Translations under genes and position numbers: made by a program | Notes under the pieces: model-generated | What the model saw: only the letters and a program-made list of their open reading frames with translations | What the model was told of the DNA's origin: nothing | The model's database searches: none | Assembly: GCA_944381535.1 (NCBI GenBank) | Contig: CALWLN010000153.1 | Location: forward strand, 1 to 38,367 | Source: an uncultured Lachnospiraceae bacterium | Lineage (GTDB): Bacteria > Bacillota > Clostridia > Lachnospirales > Lachnospiraceae | DNA: 38,367 nucleotides | Reading direction: 5' to 3' | Shown: positions 15,308 to 22,776 of the stretch, piece after piece | Numbering within the stretch: position 1 is the first letter of the stretch | Layout of the letters: every line of letters starts with the position of its first letter

Positions 15308-15937
15308 ATGTCAAAAGTGTACGTTATGGATCACCCGCTGATTCAGCACAAAATCGGATGGATTCGCAGAAAGGAGACCGGAGCCAAGGATTTTCGGACC
15401 CTCATCAGTGAGATAGCAATGCTCATGTGCTATGAGGCTACCAGGGATCTGAAGCTTCAGGATATCGAGATCGAGACTCCCATCTGCAAAACCACCGTCA
15501 AGGAACTGAAGGGAAAGAAGATGGCTGTGGTTCCTATTTTAAGGGCGGGGCTTGGCATGGTGGACGGTATGTTATCCATCATTCCGGCGGCAAAGGTAGG
15601 CCATATCGGACTGTATCGGGACCCGGAAACCTTAGATCCGGTGGAATATTACTGCAAGCTGCCGGAGGACTGCTCCGAGCGGGAGGTCTTTGTGGTGGAT
15701 CCCATGCTGGCTACCGGCGGCTCATCGGTGGCCGCTATCCAGATGCTGAAGGATAAGGGCGTGAAAAATATCCATTTCATGTGTATCATAGCCGCTCCTG
15801 AGGGAGTGGAGCGCATGAAGAGCGAGCACCCGGATGTGGATATTTACATCGGAGCCCTGGATGAGCGCTTAAATGACCATGGCTACATCGTGCCGGGTCT
15901 GGGCGACGCAGGGGACCGGATTTTCGGAACAAAGTAG
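15308..15937 (+). CDS. upp: Uracil phosphoribosyltransferase
   Basis: A 209-residue cytoplasmic salvage enzyme converting uracil and PRPP to UMP and pyrophosphate; length equals the family norm. Seen: N-terminal [32 protein letters not shown], the PRPP-binding motif [14 protein letters not shown], and the uracil-binding end [17 protein letters not shown]. The start is ATG 15308 with AAGGAG 10 nt upstream. An in-frame ATG at 15290 lies inside the preceding gene and before the ribosome site. The spacing of 4 nt after the phosphatase-like gene and 10 nt before dCMP deaminase places it in one operon for pyrimidine nucleotide metabolism. No PyrR site or uracil-responsive attenuator was seen. Confidence 0.97.
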   Translation: MSKVYVMDHPLIQHKIGWIRRKETGAKDFRTLISEIAMLMCYEATRDLKLQDIEIETPICKTTVKELKGKKMAVVPILRAGLGMVDGMLSIIPAAKVGHIGLYRDPETLDPVEYYCKLPEDCSEREVFVVDPMLATGGSSVAAIQMLKDKGVKNIHFMCIIAAPEGVERMKSEHPDVDIYIGALDERLNDHGYIVPGLGDAGDRIFGTK

Positions 15938-15947
15938 AGGTGAGGGT

Positions 15948-16433
15948 ATGAGCAACAAGCGGGAGGATTACATTTCCTGGGATGAGTATTTTATGGGAGT
16001 GGCCAAGCTGTCCGGCATGCGTTCCAAGGACCCCAACACCCAGGTGGGGGCATGTATTGTCAGCCAGGACAATAAAATTTTGTCCATGGGGTACAACGGC
16101 TTTCCCAAGGGCTGCTCTGACGACGAGTTTCCCTGGAACCGAGAAGGGGACCCGGTCAACAGTAAGTACTTTTATTCCACCCACAGTGAACTGAACGCCA
16201 TTTTAAATTATCGGGGCGGGAGCCTGGAGGGGGCCAAGCTCTATGTGTCCCTGTTCCCCTGCAATGAGTGTGCCAAGGCCATTATTCAGTCCGGGATTAA
16301 AACGATTGTTTACGACTGCGACAAGTACGATGGCACGCCAGCGGTGATCGCCTCCAAGCGGATGCTGGATGCGGCCGGGGTGCGGTATTATAAGTACAAC
16401 CGGACGGGGCGGAGGATTGAGCTGGAGCTGTAG
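15948..16433 (+). CDS. Deoxycytidylate (dCMP) deaminase
   Basis: A 161-residue zinc enzyme deaminating dCMP to dUMP, the precursor of dTMP. Seen: the N-terminal helix WDEYFMGVAKLSGMRSKDPNTQVGA, the zinc-ligand/catalytic motif THSELNAI (HSE in place of the commoner HAE) and the zinc Cys pair in FPCNECAK. C-terminal YDGTPAVIASKRMLDAAGV matches the ComEB/dCMP deaminase branch rather than cytidine or tRNA adenosine deaminases. The start is ATG 15948 after GAGGTGAGGG. Downstream of upp by 10 nt, it joins salvage of uracil to dTTP supply. A frame opening upstream at 15873 overlaps upp and has no ribosome site. Confidence 0.93.
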   Translation: MSNKREDYISWDEYFMGVAKLSGMRSKDPNTQVGACIVSQDNKILSMGYNGFPKGCSDDEFPWNREGDPVNSKYFYSTHSELNAILNYRGGSLEGAKLYVSLFPCNECAKAIIQSGIKTIVYDCDKYDGTPAVIASKRMLDAAGVRYYKYNRTGRRIELEL

Positions 16434-16502
16434 AAGCGAATATTTTTATTGCGTTGCTAACATAATGCTATAATTATGAAAAAGGAAAAGGAGCGGAGAA
16501 CT

Positions 16503-16766
16503 ATGCCTCTTATAATGCCAATTAAAGATTTGCGTAATACAACTGAGATTTCGAACCTTGCCCACAAGGAACAGGAGCCCATTTTTATCACCAAAAACGG
16601 ATATAGTGATTTAGTTGTAATGAGCAGCGAATTATATGATAAGTTTGCAAGAATCAATCGAATCGACCAGGCTATTTACGAATCTGACCAGGAAATATTA
16701 AACGGAGCTGAGGCGGTAGACGCGGATGTCGTTTTTGCGGAACTGGAGAAAAAACATTTTGGGTAA
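16503..16766 (+). CDS. Orphan Phd/YefM-family antitoxin
   Basis: An 87-residue protein of the Phd/YefM antitoxin family. Seen: PLIMPIKDLRNTTEISNLAHKEQEPIFITKNGYSDLVVMSSELYDKF, the DNA-binding/dimerisation part of the family, then a variable acidic tail (about 60-87) that in paired systems wraps the toxin. The start is ATG 16503 with AAGGAG 9 nt upstream. No RelE, YoeB or Doc toxin follows: the next 140 nt hold an inverted repeat and a terminator. It is either a solitary antitoxin (anti-addiction or regulator) or the remnant of a lost pair. The upstream AT-rich stretch contains TATAAT (16469-16474) with a poor -35, so the promoter is uncertain. Confidence 0.82.
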   Translation: MPLIMPIKDLRNTTEISNLAHKEQEPIFITKNGYSDLVVMSSELYDKFARINRIDQAIYESDQEILNGAEAVDADVVFAELEKKHFG

Positions 16767-16768
16767 GT

Positions 16769-16790
16769 GATATTGTAACGATACAATATC
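16769..16790. repeat. Perfect 9-bp inverted repeat after the antitoxin gene
   Basis: GATATTGTA (16769-16777), loop ACGA, TACAATATC (16782-16790), starting 2 nt after the stop codon. It has no T-run, and the real terminator lies 20 nt further on. It could be an operator or an mRNA 3' stem. Confidence 0.6.
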
Positions 16791-16810
16791 AAGGCCGAAA
16801 ATTATAAGCC

Positions 16811-16860
16811 AAGCACCGGAAGATGAGAAATCTATCATCCGGTGCTTTTTCTCTTTTTTT
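16811..16860 (+). terminator. Intrinsic terminator after the antitoxin gene
   Basis: A stem of AAGCACCGGA (16811-16820) with TCCGGTGCTT (16838-16847) over a 17-nt loop is followed by a long T-rich run to 16860. Confidence 0.9.
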
Positions 16861-16904
16861 AAACGCCTGATGGACGGGACCTTGAAGCTATTGGAGGTGG
16901 AAGC

Positions 16905-18740
16905 ATGAGTAAGGAAAGTCAAAAAATCGGTGATGTACTGTACAAGGTTCGGAAGGAAAAGAGGGCAAGTCAGGATGTGCTGTGTCTGGGGCTGTGCACG
17001 AAAGGGGCATTCTCCAAATTTGAGTGGGGAGAGCGCAGACCGGACCGGCTGCTGTTAAATGCCGTACTGCTGCGGCTGGGAAAGAATCCCGATAAGATGG
17101 CGACTATCCTGACTGCTGAGGAATATGCGTATTTTGTCTGGAAGAAAAAGGTGCTGACAGCAGTGGGACAGCAGGATATGCCTGCGTTGAAAAAGCTTCT
17201 GGAGGAGCCGGAGGCGGAGCGGATCGTGGTGCATGAGGGGCTGCAGCGGCAGTTTCTGTACCAGATGGAAGCGGTAGTGTCGGAGTATGAGGGCAAGGAT
17301 CCGGAGAAATGTATCCGGCTTCTGGAGCAGGCTGTGGATATTACCATGCCGGGGATACGGCGGGGTGGGGCAGAACGGTATCTCATCAGCGTGGAGGAGA
17401 TGAGGCTCCTGCTGAATCTGGCCCGGTTTCTGATTCTGGGAGAGCGGAAGGATGAGGCTTTTCCTATGTTGGTGGACATTCTGGATTATACGGAGAAGCA
17501 TTACAAGGATTATGAGGCAAAGGTAAAGGTTTATCCCTTGGGAGTGAAGCTGCTTGTGCCATTGTTGATGGAGCGGAAGCGGGAGCTGGAAGGGGCGGTA
17601 CTCTGCAAAAAGGCGGTGGAGCTGCTGTGCTGGCAGGGGGTGCTCTATGACCTGGCGGAACTGATGGAATTGTACCTGCTGTGCAGTAAGGGGCTTCCCC
17701 GGACGGAGGAAATTGTGCGCTATGAGAAGCAGTTGTGGGCTCTGAAGGAGGTTTACAGGGAATTCGGAGGGCATGGATATCTGAAGGAAAATTATCTGCT
17801 GTCCTACAGCAATCAGGAAATGTATCTTCTGGATGAGGTCATTCGGCGGAGCCGGACGGCGAAGGAGCTGTCCCAGGAGGAATTGAGCGAGGATATTTGT
17901 ACCCCGGAGACCCTGTCTCGCATTGAGAGCGGGAAGCGCGCCCCTAATACCAGGAATTTCCGGGCTTTGATGGAGAAGCTGGATACGGGGCTGGATTATT
18001 ATAACGGGGAGCTGGATACCGACGATTTTCTGGTGCTGGAGCAGGAACTGGAACTGGAGCGGGCGATTTCGCTGAAGAACTGGGAGGAAGCACAGCGGAT
18101 ATTGGAAGATTTGAAGTCCAAGGTGGATATGAGCAGTCCTAAAAACCTACAGACGCTGCGGGCGAAAGAGAATTGTATCTTGTTTAATCAGAAGAAGTTG
18201 GGTTTGCAGGGGTTTTTAAAAAGCTGTGAGCAGGCTATGAACTGTGAAGGAGAGAGATGGAGAGAGGAAGGCTTCTGGAAGCAGTTTTTCACCAAATATA
18301 AGGTGACGATGATGAATTATATGGCTTGTATTTATCATATCGACCATCGGATGGAGGATGCGCTGTTTATATTGGAGCATTTGTTGGAGCAGCTGACGAG
18401 CAGTAAGATAGGGCTGGCGGGGAGATATAGGTCGAGTATGACGGTGATTAGTAATTTGTCAGCTTATTATGGGGAAAATGGGCAATTGGAAAAATGCATT
18501 GAAATGTGTGAAATGGGAATAGGGTTGTGTTTGGAATGTGGAAGGGGAATTAAATTAGGAATTTTTTTGGTAAATAAGGCGGAAGCAATGAATACAGAAG
18601 CAGGAAAAACAATTGAGAAATGCAAAGAATACTTCAAATGGGCATTCTACATTAGTGATTTGCTGTCTAATCACAACTTAACCGCCTATGTTGAAAAATA
18701 TTATTGCAGCCATTTTGAGCAAGATATTGCATGGTATTAG
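16905..18740 (+). CDS. Double-HTH XRE-family regulator with TPR-like helical repeats
   Basis: A 611-residue cytoplasmic regulator. Seen: a first XRE HTH (about 7-60: KIGDVLYKVRKEKRASQDVLC...FSKFEWGERRPD) and a helical region rich in Leu/Glu (about 70-300). A second, more canonical HTH follows (about 309-372: EVIRRSRTAKELSQEELSEDICTPETLSRIESGKRAP). A second helical repeat region (about 385-611) has TPR-like segments. Architecture recalls the RRNPP/Rgg class, in which the repeats bind a secreted peptide, but two HTHs in one chain are unusual. Ribosome site GGAGGTGG. The last 300 bp become clearly AT-rich, unlike the GC-rich first part, suggesting mosaic origin. The stop overlaps by 4 nt the stop of a convergent 57-residue secreted-peptide gene. 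Peptide sensing and control of the neighbouring genes are inferred. Confidence 0.8.
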   Translation: MSKESQKIGDVLYKVRKEKRASQDVLCLGLCTKGAFSKFEWGERRPDRLLLNAVLLRLGKNPDKMATILTAEEYAYFVWKKKVLTAVGQQDMPALKKLLEEPEAERIVVHEGLQRQFLYQMEAVVSEYEGKDPEKCIRLLEQAVDITMPGIRRGGAERYLISVEEMRLLLNLARFLILGERKDEAFPMLVDILDYTEKHYKDYEAKVKVYPLGVKLLVPLLMERKRELEGAVLCKKAVELLCWQGVLYDLAELMELYLLCSKGLPRTEEIVRYEKQLWALKEVYREFGGHGYLKENYLLSYSNQEMYLLDEVIRRSRTAKELSQEELSEDICTPETLSRIESGKRAPNTRNFRALMEKLDTGLDYYNGELDTDDFLVLEQELELERAISLKNWEEAQRILEDLKSKVDMSSPKNLQTLRAKENCILFNQKKLGLQGFLKSCEQAMNCEGERWREEGFWKQFFTKYKVTMMNYMACIYHIDHRMEDALFILEHLLEQLTSSKIGLAGRYRSSMTVISNLSAYYGENGQLEKCIEMCEMGIGLCLECGRGIKLGIFLVNKAEAMNTEAGKTIEKCKEYFKWAFYISDLLSNHNLTAYVEKYYCSHFEQDIAWY

Positions 18741-18910
18741 GAATTTTCCCATTCATCGCCAATAAAGCAAAGATTGGTCATTTCTTGATAGTTTGTGCAA
18801 TTATCTTGAAAAGCATTTGTATTTGGCAATTGCGTACAAGTTAAAATGATAAGCAGTGTTGCGATTAAGAAGACATTAATTTTGTGACATACTGTAATTT
18901 TTCTCATCAT
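18737..18910 (-). CDS. 57-residue predicted secreted peptide precursor
   Basis: A small gene with an excellent ribosome site (GGAGGGA, 18921-18915) 4-6 nt before tandem ATGs at 18910 and 18907. The product has a basic start (MMRKITVCHK), a hydrophobic core (INVFLIATLLIILTC, about 11-25) and a polar region TQLPNTNAFQDNC, then an acidic tail ending GDEWENS. Cleavage near residue 33 would release a peptide of about 24 residues with two Cys (38 and 48). Cys25 in ILTC is a weak lipobox alternative because -1 is Thr. It lies tail-to-tail with the double-HTH regulator, sharing stop-codon bases (18737-18740), and divergent from the 131-residue secreted protein. A pheromone or toxin-like role is inferred only from this setting. 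No family is recognised. Confidence 0.6.
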   Translation of the reverse strand: MMRKITVCHKINVFLIATLLIILTCTQLPNTNAFQDNCTNYQEMTNLCFIGDEWENS

Positions 18911-18940
18911 GTAATCCCTCCAAATGGTAAATATTTTTTG

Positions 18941-18955
18941 TGTATTCAGAATACA
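18941..18955. promoter_or_regulatory. 15-bp perfect palindrome, candidate operator
   Basis: TGTATTC-A-GAATACA, about 30 nt upstream of the 57-residue peptide start and in the divergent intergenic region. Its position and symmetry suit a dimeric regulator, possibly the adjacent double-HTH protein. This is inference from location only. Confidence 0.55.
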
Positions 18956-18974
18956 TTGGAGGAACGGGGATTCC

Positions 18975-19015
18975 CATGACGTTTCGGGAAACAAAAAGTT
19001 TCCAAAAACGTCATG
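18975..19015. repeat. 41-nt two-part inverted repeat between divergent secreted genes
   Basis: CATGACGTTT (18975-18984) pairs with AAACGTCATG (19006-19015). Inside, GGAAAC (18987-18992) pairs with GTTTCC (18998-19003) around an AAAAA loop, leaving a 2x2 internal loop (CG/AA). No T-run follows on the plus strand. It lies 82 nt before the ATG of the 131-residue protein and may be a leader structure or protein-binding site. Confidence 0.75.
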
Positions 19016-19096
19016 TCCTTTGGGAGTGGAAGGCTGTATGATGTAACTACGAAAAAGACGGTATGACAGCCTGATGAGAGAAAGGAGAAAGAATTT

Positions 19097-19492
19097 ATGA
19101 AGAAACGGATTTTTGCAACGGTTCTGACCATTGCGCTGATGTTTTCATTATCTGGGGTTTGCTTTGCGGCAGAGAGTGTGTTCAGCAAGGTGTATATTGA
19201 CAGCAATGAATATACGTATGTGACCACCGCAAAAAAAAGTAATGATAATTCTGACGCAGAGATTAAAATAATGGCGTTTTATAAAGCTGACGGAAGTTCT
19301 TCCTGGACTTATACCAAGGCATGGGTAAAGGCTACCAGTAGTGGTGAGGGACGAATTGGAATACTAAATGTCTGGGTTCCGGTCCCAATTCCGTCAGCCT
19401 ATCGGAGTGCGGGTAAATACGTAGATTTGTATGCCCATGGATTTAATCCCTCGCTGGATTGTCGTATCAGCGGGTACTGGAATGTACATTAG
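19097..19492 (+). CDS. Small secreted protein, possibly DUF2712 or bacteriocin-like
   Basis: A 131-residue exported protein. A classic signal peptide is seen: MKKR, a hydrophobic core to about residue 20, and cleavage after CFAA near residue 24. The mature part of about 107 residues is rich in Tyr, Ser, Lys and Val and predicted beta-stranded (VYIDSNEYTYVTTAKK, EIKIMAFYKADG, WTYTKAWVKA), ending in an aromatic DLYAHGFNPSLDCRISGYWNVH. This layout recalls the DUF2712 and lactococcin-972 groups of small secreted proteins that sit beside ABC transporters, but the match is by pattern only. Ribosome site AAAGGAG. It is immediately followed by a stem and the ABC-transporter genes, and divergent from the 57-residue peptide gene. 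Function as bacteriocin, signal or envelope protein is unresolved. Confidence 0.72.
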   Translation: MKKRIFATVLTIALMFSLSGVCFAAESVFSKVYIDSNEYTYVTTAKKSNDNSDAEIKIMAFYKADGSSSWTYTKAWVKATSSGEGRIGILNVWVPVPIPSAYRSAGKYVDLYAHGFNPSLDCRISGYWNVH

Positions 19493-19521
19493 TGTAGCGG
19501 TAAAGTGTCCGAACTGCTACA
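19493..19521 (+). repeat. Stem-loop directly after the 131-residue protein stop
   Basis: TGTAGCGGT (19493-19501) pairs with ACTGCTACA (19513-19521) using one G.U pair, loop 11 nt, beginning at the base after the stop codon. There is no T-run, so it is more likely an mRNA-stabilising or partial-attenuation stem between the secreted protein and the transporter genes. Confidence 0.5.
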
Positions 19522-19560
19522 GGGGCGGATGAAGTTCTGCAGAGGCCTGCGGAAAAGGGG

Positions 19561-19589
19561 TTGCGGGTCGTAAGCGTTTTTGGTAATAT
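19561..19589 (+). promoter_or_regulatory. Promoter of the ABC transporter operon
   Basis: TTGCGG (19561-19566), a 17-nt spacer and TAATAT (19584-19589), about 60 nt before the first permease gene. The match is moderate. Confidence 0.5.
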
Positions 19590-19648
19590 GGTAGTATAAA
19601 AAAGGTTGTCATTCCGTCTTTTTCAAGATAAAAAAGGAGCGTGTTGCT

Positions 19649-20536
19649 ATGTTCTTTTCGTCAGTGAAGGTTCAACTGAAGGTGATGATTTGGAAGTGGG
19701 AATTCCAGGTCGCGTTTCTGGTCACGCTGTTTTACGCTTGTGTCGCGTTTGTCTTGTCATTTCTTGGGATGTCCGGGGCAGAAGATATTTTTGAGTGCAT
19801 GGATGCCAACCAGACAATCTGTTATTCCCAGTACAATATATTATGGATGTTGTTTCGTATGCTGTACCCATTTTTGATCGTCCTGCCCTTTGCCACCTCC
19901 TATGTGGATGACTATAAAAACGGTCTTTTGCCGGTCTATGTATCAAGGGTTTCCAGGTGGAGCTATTATGGCTCAAAGCTGCTTGCCGCATTTATCGGCA
20001 CGGCAGTGATGATTGGGGTACCATTTCTTATAAATTTGCTTCTCTGCAACCTGGTTTTGCCCCACAATTACAATACATGGTATGGAGCGTACCAGTTGGA
20101 GGGGTATATCAGGATGTTTTTGGGAACCGGCGCGGATTTTGAGACGGTGAATCGGATAAAGCCTTTTTTAGAGGTGTATTCTGTTAGCCCCTTTTTGTAT
20201 AATGTGGTATATCTGTTGCTTTTATCTGCTTTATCCGGTCTGCTGGGAAGCCTTGTCATGGGATTTTCCTTTTTCTTCCGGAAATGGAAGGTTGTGTTGT
20301 TCGTGCCGGTTTTTCTGCTTCTCCAGGCGTTACAGACATGGGATAGGATAAACTATACCAGAGTGGCATATGGGAAAGGCATGTATATCAATTACGATCC
20401 CCTCTCCTATGTTACGCCGGGGTATGCGATAGGGCATAGCGGCGTATATATTTTCCTGTTCTGCCTGGCTGTGGTTGGAGTAACCTTGCTGTTTCTGCTC
20501 TATGCGGTAAAGCGGGAAATGAAAAGCATTCAATGA
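19649..20536 (+). CDS. ABC-2-type transporter permease (first membrane subunit)
   Basis: A 295-residue integral membrane protein with about six hydrophobic segments: near 20-42, 66-86, 104-128, 178-205, 212-230 and 262-285. There is a loop of about 50 residues between helices 3 and 4. This is the topology of ABC-2 exporter permeases. Segments LYPFLIVLPFATSYVDDYKNGLLPVYVSRVSR and YYGSKLLAAFIGTAVMIGVPFLINLLLCN match the usual layout, in which a conserved basic loop contacts the ATPase. Ribosome site AAGGAG. First gene of a four-gene set (permease, anchored extracellular protein, permease, ATPase). The substrate is not readable; the adjacent secreted proteins make peptide export or self-protection the leading guess. 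Confidence 0.75.
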   Translation: MFFSSVKVQLKVMIWKWEFQVAFLVTLFYACVAFVLSFLGMSGAEDIFECMDANQTICYSQYNILWMLFRMLYPFLIVLPFATSYVDDYKNGLLPVYVSRVSRWSYYGSKLLAAFIGTAVMIGVPFLINLLLCNLVLPHNYNTWYGAYQLEGYIRMFLGTGADFETVNRIKPFLEVYSVSPFLYNVVYLLLLSALSGLLGSLVMGFSFFFRKWKVVLFVPVFLLLQALQTWDRINYTRVAYGKGMYINYDPLSYVTPGYAIGHSGVYIFLFCLAVVGVTLLFLLYAVKREMKSIQ

Positions 20537-20578
20537 CGCAGTGGTATGGACAATGTACAAGGTTAGGAGGGAATTTGG

Positions 20579-21289
20579 ATGAAAAGGAGAGTGTCGCTGA
20601 AACGTCTGGTGGTTCCTGGAGTTTGCCTGCTGATGGTGGCAGGTGCTTTGGCGCTGGGGCTAGCGTATCGCTCTAAAATCCCTGACATGGGTCTGGCGGA
20701 TGCGCGCAACATCGGGGATATACCGAGGGGAACTGCCGCGATAAGCTATGCTTGGGGCGAGAAACGGGAGGACGAGCCTTGGATGGAGGAGAAAAGCTTT
20801 GCCATGGTGGACGGGGAGTATGAAGCGCTTCAGGCGCCCATCGTGGCAAGGGTGGGCTTTACCGGGAACGTGCGGCTGGCAAATGGCAGTACCGGGCAGG
20901 AGATTACCGTGAAAGAGGTCCTTCGGGGGGAGGAATTTCTCTCAGAGGGTCAGACCAGTTATTTTTATCAGGACTATGGTTTCGTGAAAATGGTTGGGTG
21001 TTTTCGGTATGGGAATACGCTCAATATGATGAACCCGGATTATGAGTATCTGGTCTTTTTGGAAGAATCCCCGCTGAACGCCTACAATAAGGAGAAGGCT
21101 TATCTGTCGTACTCTGTGGATTTTGGTTATATCCGTCTGGGGGGCGGTAAGACCGCTACGCTGCCGGAGGATTATGAGAGTATTGATTTTCTGGATTTAC
21201 AGGACTATGAATTTTTCTCTGTTTCGGAGAAGTGTACGGCGGTACTCAATGAGATACGGGGAGAAATATTGGCGGAGTTTGGGTATTGA
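20579..21289 (+). CDS. Membrane-anchored extracytoplasmic protein of the ABC cluster
   Basis: A 236-residue protein that I do not recognise. It has a basic N-terminus (MKRRVSLKRL), one hydrophobic segment (about 10-28) acting as anchor or signal, and an extracytoplasmic domain of about 205 residues. That domain is rich in Tyr, Phe, Glu and Gly with beta-strand character (VARVGFTGNVRLANGSTGQEITVKEVL, YEYLVFLEESP), a single central Cys and an acidic C-terminus. Ribosome site AGGAGGG 7 nt before the ATG. It lies 42 nt after one permease gene and 16 nt before the other, so it is almost certainly cotranscribed and may be an accessory or immunity-like subunit. No catalytic motif is visible. Confidence 0.65.
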   Translation: MKRRVSLKRLVVPGVCLLMVAGALALGLAYRSKIPDMGLADARNIGDIPRGTAAISYAWGEKREDEPWMEEKSFAMVDGEYEALQAPIVARVGFTGNVRLANGSTGQEITVKEVLRGEEFLSEGQTSYFYQDYGFVKMVGCFRYGNTLNMMNPDYEYLVFLEESPLNAYNKEKAYLSYSVDFGYIRLGGGKTATLPEDYESIDFLDLQDYEFFSVSEKCTAVLNEIRGEILAEFGY

Positions 21290-21305
21290 TGGGGTGAGCG
21301 TATAG

Positions 21306-22046
21306 ATGGTCGGAAAAAAGAAACGTTTCTGGCGCATGGCCAGGGTGTTGTTGGTGATTCCCTTTGTGATTGTCCTGGCTCCTTATGATCTGATCGTATC
21401 GGAGAAACAGCCGGGCCCGCTGTATGAAATGCTCTGGTACAGCGTGTTTGGGCGCATTACGGCAAAGGAGCTTCAGACCATTGTGATGTCCATGGAAATG
21501 CTGGGCGTACTGTTCCTCTTTGCCCTGCTGTTCGGGACCTGGATCTCCAGCCATTTTGACGGAAACAGCCACATGACTTTTACCCGGATCGCCCGGCGGG
21601 AGATGTGGAGCTTAAAGCGGATTCTGGAGGTTTGGGGGCTGGCGGCCCTCTACGCCGCGGCGTTTCTGGGGCTGAAGCTGATTCTGGATATACGGAGGGT
21701 GGAAGCCTGGAGCCTGGATAGACGGCTGGCGGGGGCGGTGTGTACCATATTTGGGATGGTATTTCCGCTGCTGGCGCTTATCTGTCTTGCCTCTAACTGG
21801 ATCGCCATCCACAAGGGGATTGCCATCGGGGTACTGGTTTCCTTTGCGGCGGTGCTGGTGCTGATGGAGCTGGCCATCAACTGGTTTGACGCTCCGGCCA
21901 TGACGGTGTTAAATCCTCTGTGCGCCAATCTGCGAATTCTGGATACGCCGGAGCTGGCGGCGCTCAAGGTGGGGGTAAATATAGGGTATCTGCTGCTGGT
22001 GACGGCGGGGATGGTTCTGGATATAAAGTACAGGGATATTTTCTAG
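21306..22046 (+). CDS. Second membrane subunit of the ABC transporter
   Basis: A 246-residue protein with about six hydrophobic segments: near 12-27, 58-78, 104-125, 142-160, 168-188 and 220-238. A basic amphipathic stretch (FTRIARREMWSLKRILEVW) follows the second helix, comparable to the ATPase-contact loop in ABC-2 permeases. No family motif is certain. The start is ATG 21306, preceded by GGTGAG. It lies 16 nt after the anchored protein and 82 nt before the ATPase. With the first permease it would give a heterodimeric membrane domain, both chains being of exporter size. Confidence 0.65.
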   Translation: MVGKKKRFWRMARVLLVIPFVIVLAPYDLIVSEKQPGPLYEMLWYSVFGRITAKELQTIVMSMEMLGVLFLFALLFGTWISSHFDGNSHMTFTRIARREMWSLKRILEVWGLAALYAAAFLGLKLILDIRRVEAWSLDRRLAGAVCTIFGMVFPLLALICLASNWIAIHKGIAIGVLVSFAAVLVLMELAINWFDAPAMTVLNPLCANLRILDTPELAALKVGVNIGYLLLVTAGMVLDIKYRDIF

Positions 22047-22128
22047 GATGGCGCCGGACGTCAGGGATACGAGTCTTAGCTGGGGTGGCTCGGAATATCT
22101 AAGATATGGATTTTAGGAGGGATACGAG

Positions 22129-22767
22129 GTGGAACACGTACTGAAAGCGGAGCACGTAACAAAAATTATCAAGAAGAAGGAGATTTTGAAGGATATTTCC
22201 CTGGAACTTCGGGGCGGGAAAATCTATGGCTTTGTGGGAGAGAACGGCTCGGGGAAAACCATGCTGTTTCGGGCCTTAAGCGGTTTGATCCGGCCCACGT
22301 CGGGGACGGTGCTTCTGGACGGGCAGGATATCCACAGGAGCCACCCGCCGGCGAAAATCGGGGTGATCATTGAGAATTCCGCCATGTGGCCGGATTTGAC
22401 TGGTATGGAAAATCTGCTGTATTTAAGCGCCTTAAACCGCTATATTTCCAAGGAGGAGGTGCGAAACCAGATGGCCCGCGTGGGGTTGGACCCGGAGAAC
22501 CGGCTTCCGGTGCGGAAATATTCCCTGGGCATGAAGCAGCGGCTGATCGTGGCTCAGGCGGTGATGGAGAAGCCGGATTTCTTATTTTTAGATGAGCCTA
22601 CCAATGCCATTGATAAGGACGGCGTGGTGATCATCCGCTGGATCATTGAGGAGGAGGCAAAGCGGGGAGCGGTGGTTCTCATGGCCAGCCATGTGAGCCA
22701 GGATGTGTCGGATCTGTGCTCGGAGGTGTATTTTATGGAGGAGGGACGGTGCAGCCGTAGTTTATAA
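22129..22767 (+). CDS. ABC transporter ATP-binding protein
   Basis: A 212-residue ATPase subunit. Seen: Walker A GENGSGKTM (about 37-45), the Q-loop region with VIIENSAMW, the signature motif in a variant form YSLGMKQRL, Walker B FLFLDEPTNAIDKDG, and switch His in MASHVSQ. Starts with GTG 22129, 7 nt after AGGAGGG. The chain is short, lacking the C-terminal extension of many drug and bacitracin exporters. It closes the four-gene cluster and should energise the two preceding membrane subunits. An LGMKQR signature of this kind is common in exporters of the bacitracin, lantibiotic-immunity and NatA type, consistent with peptide export or immunity; that role is inference. Confidence 0.92.
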   Translation: MEHVLKAEHVTKIIKKKEILKDISLELRGGKIYGFVGENGSGKTMLFRALSGLIRPTSGTVLLDGQDIHRSHPPAKIGVIIENSAMWPDLTGMENLLYLSALNRYISKEEVRNQMARVGLDPENRLPVRKYSLGMKQRLIVAQAVMEKPDFLFLDEPTNAIDKDGVVIIRWIIEEEAKRGAVVLMASHVSQDVSDLCSEVYFMEEGRCSRSL

Positions 22768-22776
22768 TAGCTGTAT

